The notes under the pieces were generated by a model that searched no databases, had not been told where the DNA came from, and saw only the letters and a list, made by a program, of their open reading frames with translations. 64,000 bases of DNA from Prosthecodimorpha hirschii (GTDB taxonomy: Bacteria > Pseudomonadota > Alphaproteobacteria > Rhizobiales > Ancalomicrobiaceae): NCBI RefSeq assembly GCF_001305515.1, contig NZ_LJYW01000001.1, forward strand, positions 2,862,486-2,926,485, read 5' to 3'. Both the position numbers and the translations under genes were made by a program. Of this stretch, positions 55,463 through 63,943 are shown piece after piece; the stretch's first letter is position 1, and the number at the start of each line of letters is the position of its first letter.

Positions 55463-56464
55463 TCACTTGGCCAGGAAGCCGGCCTTTTCCATCAGGGCGC
55501 GATGACGGTCCGCCTCCTTGGCCACCCAGGCGCGATACTCCTCGCCGGCCAGGAAGGTCGTGTTGAAGGCGCCCTTGGCCATGAAGTCCTGCCAGTCGGG
55601 CGTCGCGCGCACCTTCTTGAACAGCTCCACGTAGAAGGAGACCTGGTCGGCCGTCGCCTTGGCGGGCATGAAGATGCCGCGCAGCATCAGATATTCGATG
55701 TCGAGACCGGATTCCTTGCAGGTCGGGATGTCGTTCCACGACTTGCCGTCGGCGACCGGCTCCTTGAGCGGGATGCGCTGGTTGTCGAACACGCAGAGCG
55801 GCCGCAACTCGCCGCCGCGCCATTGCGAGACCGCCTCGATCGGGTTGTTGACGCTCGAGGTGACATGGCCGCCGACCAGCTGCGCCGCCACGTCGCCGCC
55901 GCCCTTGTAGGGGACATAGGTGAACTTGGCGCCGGTCTGCTGCTCGATCGCGGCGGTGATGATCTGGTCTTCCTGCTTGGAGCCGGTGCCGCCCATCTGG
56001 AACTTGGCGGCGCCGCCGTCCTTGACCGCGTCGACATATTCCTTCGCGGTCTTGTAGGGCGACTTGGCGTTGACCCAGAGCACGAACTCGTCGAGCGCCA
56101 GCATCGCCACCGGGGTCATCTCGTCCCACTTGAACGGGACGCCGGTCGCCAGCGGCGTGGTGAACAGGTTCGACAGGGTGATGACGATCTTATGCGGGTT
56201 GCCGGCGGAGCCCTTCATGTCGAGGAAGCCCTCGGCACCGGCGCCGCCCGCCTTGTTGATGACGACCAGCGGCTGCTTCATCAGTTCGTGCTTCTGGATG
56301 ATGCCCTGAAGCACCCGCGCCATCTGGTCGGCGCCACCGCCGGTCCCGGCCGGGACGATGAATTCCACCGCCTTCGTGGGTTCCCAGGCCACAGCGGACG
56401 TCGCGCCGGCCAGGCCGGTCACGAGGAGGGCGGCCGCCGCGGCGGCAATGCGGGATCTGTTCAT
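55463..56464 (-). CDS. tctC: Tripartite tricarboxylate transporter substrate-binding protein
   Basis: The 333-residue periplasmic protein has a signal peptide (about residues 1-26) and TctC-family blocks VEFIVPAGTGGGADQMAR, GGAGAEGFLDMKG and the FVLWVNAKSPYKTAKEYVDAV segment. GGGAGGAAACA precedes the ATG. The binding protein selects the substrate, probably a carboxylic acid. First gene of the operon. Confidence 0.92.
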   Translation of the reverse strand: MNRSRIAAAAAALLVTGLAGATSAVAWEPTKAVEFIVPAGTGGGADQMARVLQGIIQKHELMKQPLVVINKAGGAGAEGFLDMKGSAGNPHKIVITLSNLFTTPLATGVPFKWDEMTPVAMLALDEFVLWVNAKSPYKTAKEYVDAVKDGGAAKFQMGGTGSKQEDQIITAAIEQQTGAKFTYVPYKGGGDVAAQLVGGHVTSSVNNPIEAVSQWRGGELRPLCVFDNQRIPLKEPVADGKSWNDIPTCKESGLDIEYLMLRGIFMPAKATADQVSFYVELFKKVRATPDWQDFMAKGAFNTTFLAGEEYRAWVAKEADRHRALMEKAGFLAK

Positions 56465-56670
56465 TGTTTCCTCCCAACGGTCCTGGCGGACGGGCCTTCC
56501 TGACGGCGACCTGTCCGACCGAGCCGTCAGGCATAATGTATGTCAGAGGGCCGACAATCAACCGGGATCTACTCCAGCCGATCAGTAAATGTCGCAGGCC
56601 GTCGCGACTATTGCGGTGCACCCTGTCTATTCCGCGGGTTACCGCGCCGCACACATGGCAAAATGCCGCG

Positions 56671-56701
56671 TGACAACATGATTAGGTCAAGCATGTTGAC
56701 A
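56671..56701. promoter_or_regulatory. Imperfect dyad in the tctC-gntR intergenic region
   Basis: TGACAACATG and CATGTTGACA pair with one mismatch around 11 bases. The right arm carries TTGACA. It is a candidate operator for the divergent GntR regulator. The whole 385-base region between tctC and the regulator holds no gene. Confidence 0.35.
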
Positions 56702-56772
56702 GAATATGCCGTTCGGCTCCGGCGATTTCGACCCGGCCGCCGAACCAATTTTCGCCCCTCCCTTGCATCGCC

Positions 56773-56782
56773 GACAGCTGTC
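56773..56782. promoter_or_regulatory. Palindrome GACAGCTGTC before the GntR gene
   Basis: This perfect 10-bp palindrome lies 68-77 bases before the regulator start. It is a second candidate operator, placed nearer the regulator than the tctC gene. Confidence 0.3.
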
Positions 56783-56849
56783 AGTAACCTGTCATGGAAT
56801 TTTCTTGGCACGCTAGGCGGCTCCCAGAGCGGGCCGCAAGGAGAATCCA

Positions 56850-57545
56850 TTGGACCGCCCCGTATCCGACACGATCGCACGTGCCACGAGGCCGGAGCCG
56901 AACGAAAGGTTGAGGACGCGCGCCTACGAGGCCATGAAGCGGTCGATCGCCTCGATGGACATCTATTCGAGCCCGGAGGACATCCGCCTCGACGAGCGCC
57001 AGATCTCCGAGGAGCTCGGCGTCAGCCGCACGCCGGTGCGCGAGGCCATGTCGATCCTGGAACAGGAGGGTTTCGTGCGCTCGGCGCCACGGCGCGGCGT
57101 CTTCGTGGTGCGCAAGACCAAGGCCGAGATCATCGAGATGATCCATGCCTGGGCGGCCCTCGAAAGCATGGCGGCGCGCCTTGCGGCGACCCGCGCCAAA
57201 CCCGCCGACATCCGCCGGCTGAAGGCCCTGTTCGATGCGGTCGAGGACGCGCCGGCGGAGCATCTCAGCGAGTATTCGGACGCCAATATCCGCTTCCATC
57301 AGGCGATCATCTCGCTCGGCGACTGTGCGCTGATCGAGCGGCTGTCGGAAAACCTGTTCATCCATGTGCGCGCCATCCGCGCCGTCTCGATCCGCCAAGG
57401 CGACCGGCTGGAGCGCTCGATGGCCGAGCACGACGCCATCCTGGCCGCCCTGCTCGCCCGCGATGCCGACCGCGCGCAGATCCTGGTCCGCGACCACGCC
57501 CTCGGCCTCGCCGCCCATGTCGACCGCCACGGCCTCTTGCGCTGA
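56850..57545 (+). CDS. GntR-family transcriptional regulator (FCD subgroup)
   Basis: The 231-residue protein has a winged helix-turn-helix at about residues 20-90 (LDERQISEELGVSRTPVREA) and an FCD effector domain (MIHAWAALESMAARLAA, FHQAIISLGDC). The start is a TTG with AAGGAG seven bases before it. It diverges from tctCBA and probably controls it. The AT-rich island begins directly behind its stop codon. Confidence 0.88.
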   Translation: MDRPVSDTIARATRPEPNERLRTRAYEAMKRSIASMDIYSSPEDIRLDERQISEELGVSRTPVREAMSILEQEGFVRSAPRRGVFVVRKTKAEIIEMIHAWAALESMAARLAATRAKPADIRRLKALFDAVEDAPAEHLSEYSDANIRFHQAIISLGDCALIERLSENLFIHVRAIRAVSIRQGDRLERSMAEHDAILAALLARDADRAQILVRDHALGLAAHVDRHGLLR

Positions 57546-57563
57546 ATGCGGGGAAGAGGGGGA

Positions 57564-57803
57564 ATCTTGGTCTCAGGCACGGTGACGACGATGGTGCTTC
57601 GCTGGATGGAATTGACCAACATCACAATCCATGGATTCCGGTCTACCTTCCGAGGCTGGACGGCTGAATAACGAGTTCCCAAACGGGATTGTGAGGCGGC
57701 TTTAGCTCTGGTCATCAACAACAAGGCGGAGGCGGCCTATCGTCGGGGCGAGCGGTTCGAGAAGCGCTGGAAACCAATGGACGATCAGGGCGCATACTGC
57801 TAG
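57564..57803 (+). pseudogene. Tyrosine recombinase (P4-type integrase) C-terminal remnant
   Basis: The reading frame at 57591 gives MELTNITIHGFRSTFRGW, the HxxR box of phage P4-type integrases. It stops at 57669, continues in another frame as EFPNGIV, then returns with LALVINNKAEAAYRRGERFEKR and MDDQGAYC to the TAG at 57801. The Tyr of AAYRRG would be the nucleophile. Stops and frame changes show it is dead. It begins within 20 bases of the GntR stop and marks the left edge of the AT-rich island. Confidence 0.85.
57677..57689. repeat. 13-bp direct repeat, left copy
   Basis: TCCCAAACGGGAT here is identical to bases 60390-60402. The 10-mer CTTTAGCTCT also occurs close by at both places (57700-57709 and 60381-60390). 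It lies inside the integrase remnant. A chance match cannot be excluded. Confidence 0.35.
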
Positions 57804-57972
57804 GGTATCAACCCTGCGCTGCGCACCTGAGTTACGGGGATTTGCATAAAGTCAATACGATGCAGAGATTTTCGGATTAACAGGCCAGAATATAACCCGC
57901 CCGAATCAACGCAATGACCAAATCCGAGAGCTTACCTAAGACTACAAACGCAACACTTTTTTGGCGGATACC
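57804..57972 (+). other. Gap in front of the ATPase gene
   Basis: 169 bases with rising AT content and no gene. TATAAC at 57891-57896 could serve as a -10, with no good -35. A poor ribosome site (GGCGGA) lies before the ATG at 57973. Confidence 0.4.
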
Positions 57973-59658
57973 ATGTCAAAGACCTACCGTCCGACCAACC
58001 CAATATCGACCCTCAGATTGCCTTACCGTGACGCGACGCAGTTTATGTCGCAGAGTGATCTTCAGTTCTTCAAAGAGAATTTTGTTCGTCTAAATTCAAT
58101 TGAAGAATTGCTTAACAAGCCATCTGTTTTTATCATCGGGGACAAGGGTAGTGGAAAATCGGCGTTTGCTACCTATTTTTCGAATAGTATGGATTTATCT
58201 GTAAACGGAACTTCATTATTGTTCGAAAAAACCGATTATGACAGTTTTTCAAATTTTGCGAAAGGCAGTGGGGATCTGCGAATGGCAGACTATAGCGGTA
58301 TTTGGACTTCGTTGTTGTTGGTTCACCTTTTATCATTTTTGGCGCACTCGAGTAGTGAATTGTACAGAAAAGACGATAAACTACAGCGATTTAAGGAAAT
58401 ACTGAATTCATTTGGCCACGATCAGCCGCTAGCACGTTTTGGTGCGTCATTTGATTTAGTTTGCTGGAATCGAGAAAGCTTTTACTCAGCTCTCAAAGAG
58501 CGATTTCCACCTTCAGCTGATAGACCCGTTGGTCTCCCACAGCAGATGCCGACTGATTTTAGAACTTACTTGAGCTCATTGAATGGATTTCTTGCGCGCT
58601 TGGTTAAAGATTGTCCAGATCCGGATAAAAAATACTTTGCGTTCATTGATGGTTTAGATGTTCAATCTTTTGAATTCTCCTTAAATTCGTCTGGAAATGA
58701 AAAACTCCAGACTATTTGTATATCTGGACTTGTCGATGCGGCATGGAAGCTAAATCGCGATGTGTTGTTTAAAAAGTTTAACCACGATGTACGCGTAGTT
58801 GTATTGATTCGCCCAGATATATTTGAAAGAGTAGGATTTCACAATACGGGGACAAAGCTTGCAGATAATGCGATTTTTTTGAACTGGAATACCAAGGCAC
58901 GCGGCTTCGAGCATAGTGAGTTTTTTAAAATTGCTAATCGGCTGCTTGAGCCCCTTGTCACGACGACTTTATCCGATGATAGCCCGGATGTAGGATCTTC
59001 ATCTGCACCCAATGATGAAGAACATGCAGTGATCTCCGATTGTCCCTGGAACGCTGTATTCAACACTATGTTTGTAACCAATTCAAAGAAATATCGTCAT
59101 ACTTTTGTTGAGTTTCTTTATAACTCATTTAGTCGGCCTCGTGATCTTGTTGTTTTTCTGGACACAGTTAAAACAACGATGAGCGATAGGAATATCGGTG
59201 ATCAATTGACTGTTAATGCCAAGATATTCAGGGACCCAATTTTAAGGCAGAAATACTCTGAATATCTTAAATCAGAAGTAAAAGATGCGATTTCGTTTTA
59301 TTATAGCAATGCTGATTTTGATATAATGGAGAAATTTTTTGAGTTTTTATCTGAAGAATTAACGTACTTTGAATTCTCACATTCAGATTATGAAAAAGCT
59401 TTTGCTAGGCTTAATCAATATATTTCTGACTCGAAAGCGAAAGCGGCGCCAATATACGATACTCCTGATGGATTTTTGCAGTTTCTCTACGAACAGAATA
59501 TTATCGGCGCAATTACAAAGGGAGCAAAAAGCACTATAACACTTTTTGCGATGAGTGTTCGAAACTCATCAACTCTGCGTCCGCGAGTACCCTCTGCAGA
59601 TCGTTATAGGCTTCATGGCGGCGTTGCAAGAGCATTGTACCCATCGAGGATAAGCTGA
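57973..59658 (+). CDS. P-loop ATPase of unknown role, island gene 1
   Basis: The 561-residue soluble protein has Walker A GDKGSGKS at residues 56-63, a Walker B-like strand YFAFIDGLD at 221-229 and a strand RVVVLIRPDIF near 274-284 that fits a sensor. SFSRPRDLVVFLD at 385-397 resembles the P-loop ATPases of the Sll1717/KAP-like type. No membrane segment. GC is about 37-38% in the two 60-base stretches counted (58141-58200, 58321-58380) against about 68% in hypD. The ATG at 57973 was preferred to a TTG at 57961. The stop overlaps the synthetase start (TGATG), so the two are co-translated. Function unknown. Confidence 0.82.
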   Translation: MSKTYRPTNPISTLRLPYRDATQFMSQSDLQFFKENFVRLNSIEELLNKPSVFIIGDKGSGKSAFATYFSNSMDLSVNGTSLLFEKTDYDSFSNFAKGSGDLRMADYSGIWTSLLLVHLLSFLAHSSSELYRKDDKLQRFKEILNSFGHDQPLARFGASFDLVCWNRESFYSALKERFPPSADRPVGLPQQMPTDFRTYLSSLNGFLARLVKDCPDPDKKYFAFIDGLDVQSFEFSLNSSGNEKLQTICISGLVDAAWKLNRDVLFKKFNHDVRVVVLIRPDIFERVGFHNTGTKLADNAIFLNWNTKARGFEHSEFFKIANRLLEPLVTTTLSDDSPDVGSSSAPNDEEHAVISDCPWNAVFNTMFVTNSKKYRHTFVEFLYNSFSRPRDLVVFLDTVKTTMSDRNIGDQLTVNAKIFRDPILRQKYSEYLKSEVKDAISFYYSNADFDIMEKFFEFLSEELTYFEFSHSDYEKAFARLNQYISDSKAKAAPIYDTPDGFLQFLYEQNIIGAITKGAKSTITLFAMSVRNSSTLRPRVPSADRYRLHGGVARALYPSRIS

Positions 59659-60287
59659 TGAGTGTCGATGTACTTAACGAGAAAGCTCGTTTGGAGAAAT
59701 TCTATGATGACAATTTAAGCGCTCTGAAGAGTCTCGGCAGCGCAATCTCAAATAATATTCTTCCGATGTGCCTCAGGGAATTTAAGTACATTGAGATTTC
59801 ATTTCGGGTAAAAGAACAAAAAAAAGCCGTGCAGAAGATAGAACGTAAGTATACTGATAATGTATTTCGTGGAGAGAAGTTTGAAGTATTCTTTCCAGAT
59901 TTAATTGGCATAAGAGTAGTGTGTCTCTATGAAGACGAGGTTCGACAAATTGTTGATAAAATCAAGGATGTTTTTGATTGTGTTGAGGAACATTTTTCGG
60001 ATAAGTATATGCTAAATGATGAAGAACCTGAGCGATTTGGATACCGGGCAATTCACTGCGTCGGACGACTTGGCGTCGAGCGCCGGAGACTTGGAGAATA
60101 TAAAGAATTTCCCGATGTGTTATTTGAGATACAAGTTCGTACTATAATTCAAGATGCATGGGCGAATTTGGCCCATAAGGCATATCATGCTCCACCACCC
60201 TCGGCGGTTCGCAGGAAGATTGCAGTTGTTGCCGCTATCTTGGAGTTAGCAGATCGCGAGTTTTTAGCTATACGTGACAATGCGTAA
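59658..60287 (+). CDS. Small RelA/SpoT-domain nucleotide pyrophosphokinase, island gene 2
   Basis: The 209-residue protein is a stand-alone RelA/SpoT synthetase domain without hydrolase or C-terminal regulatory regions. Conserved residues line up with small alarmone synthetases: Arg50 and Lys52 (SFRVKEQ), Asp81 with GIRVVCLYED, GYRAIH with Tyr129 and His133, and Glu157/Gln159/Arg161 in FEIQVRT. The following segment reads WANLAHKAYH where many have an EH pair. It should transfer pyrophosphate from ATP to a nucleotide or to tRNA. ToxSAS toxins of this fold occur in two-gene modules; the ATPase partner here is unlike the antitoxins I know. Low GC and island setting point to transfer. Confidence 0.85.
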   Translation: MSVDVLNEKARLEKFYDDNLSALKSLGSAISNNILPMCLREFKYIEISFRVKEQKKAVQKIERKYTDNVFRGEKFEVFFPDLIGIRVVCLYEDEVRQIVDKIKDVFDCVEEHFSDKYMLNDEEPERFGYRAIHCVGRLGVERRRLGEYKEFPDVLFEIQVRTIIQDAWANLAHKAYHAPPPSAVRRKIAVVAAILELADREFLAIRDNA

Positions 60288-60489
60288 ATTTGCTGGCGCT
60301 TATGGGGTAATCTCACTAATACTTTGTATTCCTGGCCACGAAACCTCTGTTCTCCGCGTGAACTTCCGGGTGGGGAATTCCTTTAGCTCTCCCAAACGGG
60401 ATACACAGAAAGATCAACCCTATTTCCGGGTGACTTTCGCTGGGACGGCATTTTGAGCGCGGTTGCGGTTCTGGTACCCTGAAATGGGA
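60288..60489 (+). other. Gap behind the synthetase gene
   Basis: 202 bases without a gene I can support. A short reading frame at 60274-60456 has no recognisable features. The stretch moves back from AT-rich to GC-rich and holds the right copy of the 13-bp repeat. Confidence 0.5.
60390..60402. repeat. 13-bp direct repeat, right copy
   Basis: TCCCAAACGGGAT is identical to 57677-57689 and joined to CTTTAGCTCT on its left. Could be a trace of an attachment site or a target duplication, or chance. Confidence 0.35.
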
Positions 60490-60605
60490 ATGCTACCTTT
60501 GCGCCCTGTAGCCCTCTGTGTCCACGTATCCACTGCCGACCAGACCACCGAGAACCAAGACCGGGAACTAGCCGCGGTCTCGGCCCGCATGTGCGGAGAG
60601 GGTAT
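60490..60605 (+). pseudogene. Serine recombinase (resolvase/invertase) N-terminal fragment
   Basis: The frame from 60463 reads LRPVALCVHVSTADQTTENQ and then RELAAVSARM, which is the start of a resolvase (usual form Y-x-RVSTxxQ with the catalytic Ser in VST). It stops being similar after about 40 residues at GEG, directly before the stop codon of the next gene on the other strand. Truncated and non-functional. It marks the right edge of the island. Confidence 0.8.
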
Positions 60606-60608
60606 CCA

Positions 60609-62489
60609 TCAGCCCTCGTCGAAGGCAAATCGTGGTGCGATCGAGCGGAACGGGAGGCAGGCGCCTTCCGGCATCAGGAAGGCGTGGTCGCGTGGGATGG
60701 TCAGCAGGTCGGTGCCGCCGTCGGTGATCACCAGGACCGGGGCGTCCTTGGGAAAATCCTTGGCGCGCAGCAGCTTCTCGATCGCCGGCTGCAGCACCGT
60801 GCCGCCGCGGCCGCGGATCTCGACCGTGCCGGCGAGCCGTTCCGGATCGACATAGCCCATGTCGTGGACGGCCGCGTCGCATTGCATCAGCCGAACCGCC
60901 GGTACCTCGCGGCTGAGCGCATAGGACACGATGGCGCCGAGCGCATGGCCGATCAACCGCGACGACATTGAGCCGGAGGTGTCGAGCACGACCCCGAAGG
61001 TGCGGCTGGCGACGGGAACCGGCGGCCGTTCCCAGACCGGGCGCGGAATGTCCGGCGTGGCCGACTGGCGCCGGCTCGCCCGGGCATAGCTGCGCCGCCG
61101 TTCGGCCGGCGGGAAATACTGGTCGAGCCACTGGCCGAGCTTCACGTCCCAGGGGATCGGCGCCTGCTGCAGCGCCCGGATCTCCTCGATGAGATCGCCC
61201 GGCAGCAGGCCGCGCGGCGGACCGGCGAGATGCAAGTCGAGCCCTTCGGCGAGCGCGCGCCGGTAGAAGCTGTCGAGATCGCAGCCGATCCCGGTCCACC
61301 AGCCGGACGGTCGATCGGACAGCAGGTCGCCCCGGCCGACGCCGCCGAGGGTTCTCTGTTTGGCGAGACGCCGGCGCAGGCGCAGGTCGCGCACGATGCG
61401 GTCATAGAGCGCTTCGGCCGAATCGCGCTCGAGCTCGAGTTCCGGGTCGAGCAGCAGGTCGTCGGTCGGAAGCCGGCCGACCCCCATCTCGACCAGCCAT
61501 CCGTTGATCACGAAATCGCAGGCGACATTCCAGAGATAGGGGTCGCGCCCCTGCCGCCGCGCCTCGTGGCGCAGGCCGACATGCAGCAATTCGTGCGCCA
61601 TGACGAACTGCATGGCCGGCCAGGTCCAGGCGAAATGCGGGTTGATGTAGAGGCGCCGCTCCTCGGAATTGACCGCCGCGATGGCGATCCCGGCGCGCTG
61701 GCAGATCTCGGCGTCCTCGACGATGTCGAAGGCCGCCGCGAGGGCCGCCAGCAGCGGATACTCGGCGATACACCAGGACCGCGCCTTCTCGGCCAGCGAG
61801 TTCGGATTGCGCGGACGGCCGCGGGTCGCCCGGGCGGCATCGCCGGCGGTCGCGACCGCATTGGCGATGGCATTGCGCACCGCGCTGGCGAACCAGGCCT
61901 GGTTCTGCGCCCGCATGGCGTCGTGGAAGGGCGGCACGTCCGGCTCGGCGCTCCAGGTCGGCTGCCCGGTCCCGGCCGTTCCGAACCGGCCGAAGCTGTC
62001 GAGCCAGCGGCCGCCGTCGGCGGCGATCGCCTCGGCCAGCAGGTCGAGGCGGCGGGCGCCGACCTGTTCGTCGGGCAGGGCGAGATCGCCGGGCCGCTGA
62101 CCGATCGAAAGCTGGCGCAGCATCACCGTCGCCTCGATCTCGCAGGCCGCCCGCCAGGCGGGATCGCTGCGGACCGGATCGATATGGTTCATGGCGACAT
62201 GCAGCAGGCATTGCGCGATGACGTTCTGCCATTCGGCCGGCGTCGCGCGCTGCCAGGGATTGACCTCGAGCGTGACCTTCGAGGTGTCGGTCAGCCGGGT
62301 CGCATAGCGCGTGTTGAGCCGCCGCAGCAGCAGGCGCGCATAGCCGTCGGCCGGGAAAGGCTGCTGCGGCAGGTCGTCGAAACCGGCAATGCCGAGCAGG
62401 CTGCCGAACAGCGGATCGACGCGCAGCAGGTCATAACCGGCGGCGATCGCTTGCAGATTTGCCTTCGGGGGTGACGGGGCGCGCGCCAT
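60609..62489 (-). CDS. Putative metallopeptidase-like protein with VWA domain (DUF2201 type)
   Basis: The 626-residue protein has a zinc-site motif HELLH at His299-His303 (AHELLHVGLRH) in a DUF2201-like N-terminal part, and a C-terminal VWA-like domain with a MIDAS motif DTSGSMSS starting at Asp503. No signal peptide. It is coupled with the MoxR-type ATPase four bases before it, a pair that often assembles or remodels metal centres or complexes. The C-terminus seems intact; the island's right edge touches its stop codon. Confidence 0.83.
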   Translation of the reverse strand: MARAPSPPKANLQAIAAGYDLLRVDPLFGSLLGIAGFDDLPQQPFPADGYARLLLRRLNTRYATRLTDTSKVTLEVNPWQRATPAEWQNVIAQCLLHVAMNHIDPVRSDPAWRAACEIEATVMLRQLSIGQRPGDLALPDEQVGARRLDLLAEAIAADGGRWLDSFGRFGTAGTGQPTWSAEPDVPPFHDAMRAQNQAWFASAVRNAIANAVATAGDAARATRGRPRNPNSLAEKARSWCIAEYPLLAALAAAFDIVEDAEICQRAGIAIAAVNSEERRLYINPHFAWTWPAMQFVMAHELLHVGLRHEARRQGRDPYLWNVACDFVINGWLVEMGVGRLPTDDLLLDPELELERDSAEALYDRIVRDLRLRRRLAKQRTLGGVGRGDLLSDRPSGWWTGIGCDLDSFYRRALAEGLDLHLAGPPRGLLPGDLIEEIRALQQAPIPWDVKLGQWLDQYFPPAERRRSYARASRRQSATPDIPRPVWERPPVPVASRTFGVVLDTSGSMSSRLIGHALGAIVSYALSREVPAVRLMQCDAAVHDMGYVDPERLAGTVEIRGRGGTVLQPAIEKLLRAKDFPKDAPVLVITDGGTDLLTIPRDHAFLMPEGACLPFRSIAPRFAFDEG

Positions 62490-62492
62490 GGT

Positions 62493-63551
62493 TCATTTCC
62501 GGGCGGCGGCGAGCCGCGGCAGGGCCCGGGCCAGTTCGACCGTGTACCAGGCCGGCAGCGCCGCCCCGCTCTCGGTCTCGGCGACCAGAATCTGGGCAAG
62601 CTCGGTCGAGATGCGCGCCAGCGAGACGATCAGCTCCTTCGAGCGCTGGGCCAGGTCGCGCACCTCGCGGCTCATCCGGCTTTCCTCGTCGGGAAGTTCC
62701 TTGATCAGCCGGTCGCGCAGCTGATGGACCATGAAATAGAGAATGTCCCGCTCTTCCGGGCGCTCGGGCCAGCCGCGCTCGCCCTTCAGGATGGCGCTCA
62801 GATCATGCGCCCGCTCGCGCATGCGCGCAAAGGCGACGAAGGCCTGCGCATGCGCCGGCGTCAGCAGACCCGCCGCCAGGACGCGGATATCGTCGATGGT
62901 GATCCGCGGCCCATAGGCGCCGAGGGCATCGGACAGCATGTGCCAGCTGCGCGGCGTCGAGAAGGGCTCCTCGTGCTTGGGCGGCTTCGACCACAGATGA
63001 TCGGACCGGTTCTCGACATAGGCGAGGACCAGCGGGTCGATGCCGGCCGGGCGCGCCCATTCGAGCCAGTCGCGCGGCGAGGCCCTGAGCTGGACGTGGA
63101 TCAGCCGGTTGACGAGCGCAGACGACAGTGGGCGGGTGATCGCCTGGTCTTCCGCCCGGTTGCCGGCGCCGATCACGATCGAGCCCTTGGGCAGTTCGAA
63201 TTCGCCGACGCGCCGGTCGAGCACCAGCGAATAGAAGGCCTTCTGCACCTCGTGCGAACAGGCATTCAGCTCGTCGAGGAACAGGCAATAGGGTTCGTCG
63301 CGCGCGATCAGGGTCGGCGGGCAGAAGCGCGACTTGCCGTCGACGATCTGCGGCACGCCGATGATGTCTTCCGGGGCCAGTTGCGAGCCGAGCAGGGAGA
63401 CGCAGGGCAGGCCGACCGCTTCCGCGAAGCCGCGCACCAGCGCCGACTTGCCGATGCCGGGCGGCCCCCAGATGAAGACCGGCATGGCCGGCGCGACATT
63501 GAGGAGAAACGGCGCCAGGGCCGAAGGTGTCAGGATGGCGGCGGCTTCCAT
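62493..63551 (-). CDS. MoxR-family AAA+ ATPase
   Basis: The 352-residue AAA+ protein has Walker A GPPGIGKS at residues 29-36, Walker B CLFLDELNAC near 110-119 and sensor region GSIVIGAGNR. MoxR ATPases work as chaperones together with VWA proteins. The next gene on this strand is such a protein. A weak RBS region lies before the ATG. The 192 bases upstream of it, up to the rrn terminator, hold no gene. Confidence 0.88.
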   Translation of the reverse strand: MEAAAILTPSALAPFLLNVAPAMPVFIWGPPGIGKSALVRGFAEAVGLPCVSLLGSQLAPEDIIGVPQIVDGKSRFCPPTLIARDEPYCLFLDELNACSHEVQKAFYSLVLDRRVGEFELPKGSIVIGAGNRAEDQAITRPLSSALVNRLIHVQLRASPRDWLEWARPAGIDPLVLAYVENRSDHLWSKPPKHEEPFSTPRSWHMLSDALGAYGPRITIDDIRVLAAGLLTPAHAQAFVAFARMRERAHDLSAILKGERGWPERPEERDILYFMVHQLRDRLIKELPDEESRMSREVRDLAQRSKELIVSLARISTELAQILVAETESGAALPAWYTVELARALPRLAAARK

Positions 63552-63743
63552 GGCGGCAACCTCGGCAACCGGCCGCCGGTCCGGGGCGGCGCAACACAGG
63601 ATGCCGCCGTCAATAGCCGATGGTCCCCGCGCTGTCGCCCGCCGGCCCCCGCCCCGCCCGGCAATCGCATTGGGGAGGGTGCGTGCGAGGTGTGAGCGCC
63701 GCGGCCGGCTTTGCCGCGGAATGGGCCGTTAGAATAACGCAAA

Positions 63744-63771
63744 ACGCCCCGTGCTTTTGGGCACGGGGCGT
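63744..63771 (-). terminator. Terminator of the rRNA operon
   Basis: ACGCCCCGTGC and GCACGGGGCGT form an 11-bp perfect stem around TTTTGG. On the minus strand a TTTT run follows. It lies 10 bases after the tRNA 3' end. Confidence 0.85.
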
Positions 63772-63780
63772 CGAACGTTT

Positions 63781-63858
<78 letters not shown>

Positions 63859-63943
63859 GGATGGAGGGTTTGTCCAGCGAGTTTGTGCTGGGTGTTGTGG
63901 AGAGAAGGTTTGGGAGAGAGGTTTGGTGTGTTTCGTGCTTTGC

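Noticed and set aside
60274..60456. Short open frame behind the RelA/SpoT gene
   Set aside because: No similarity, no ribosome site, and a sequence that runs into the repeat region.
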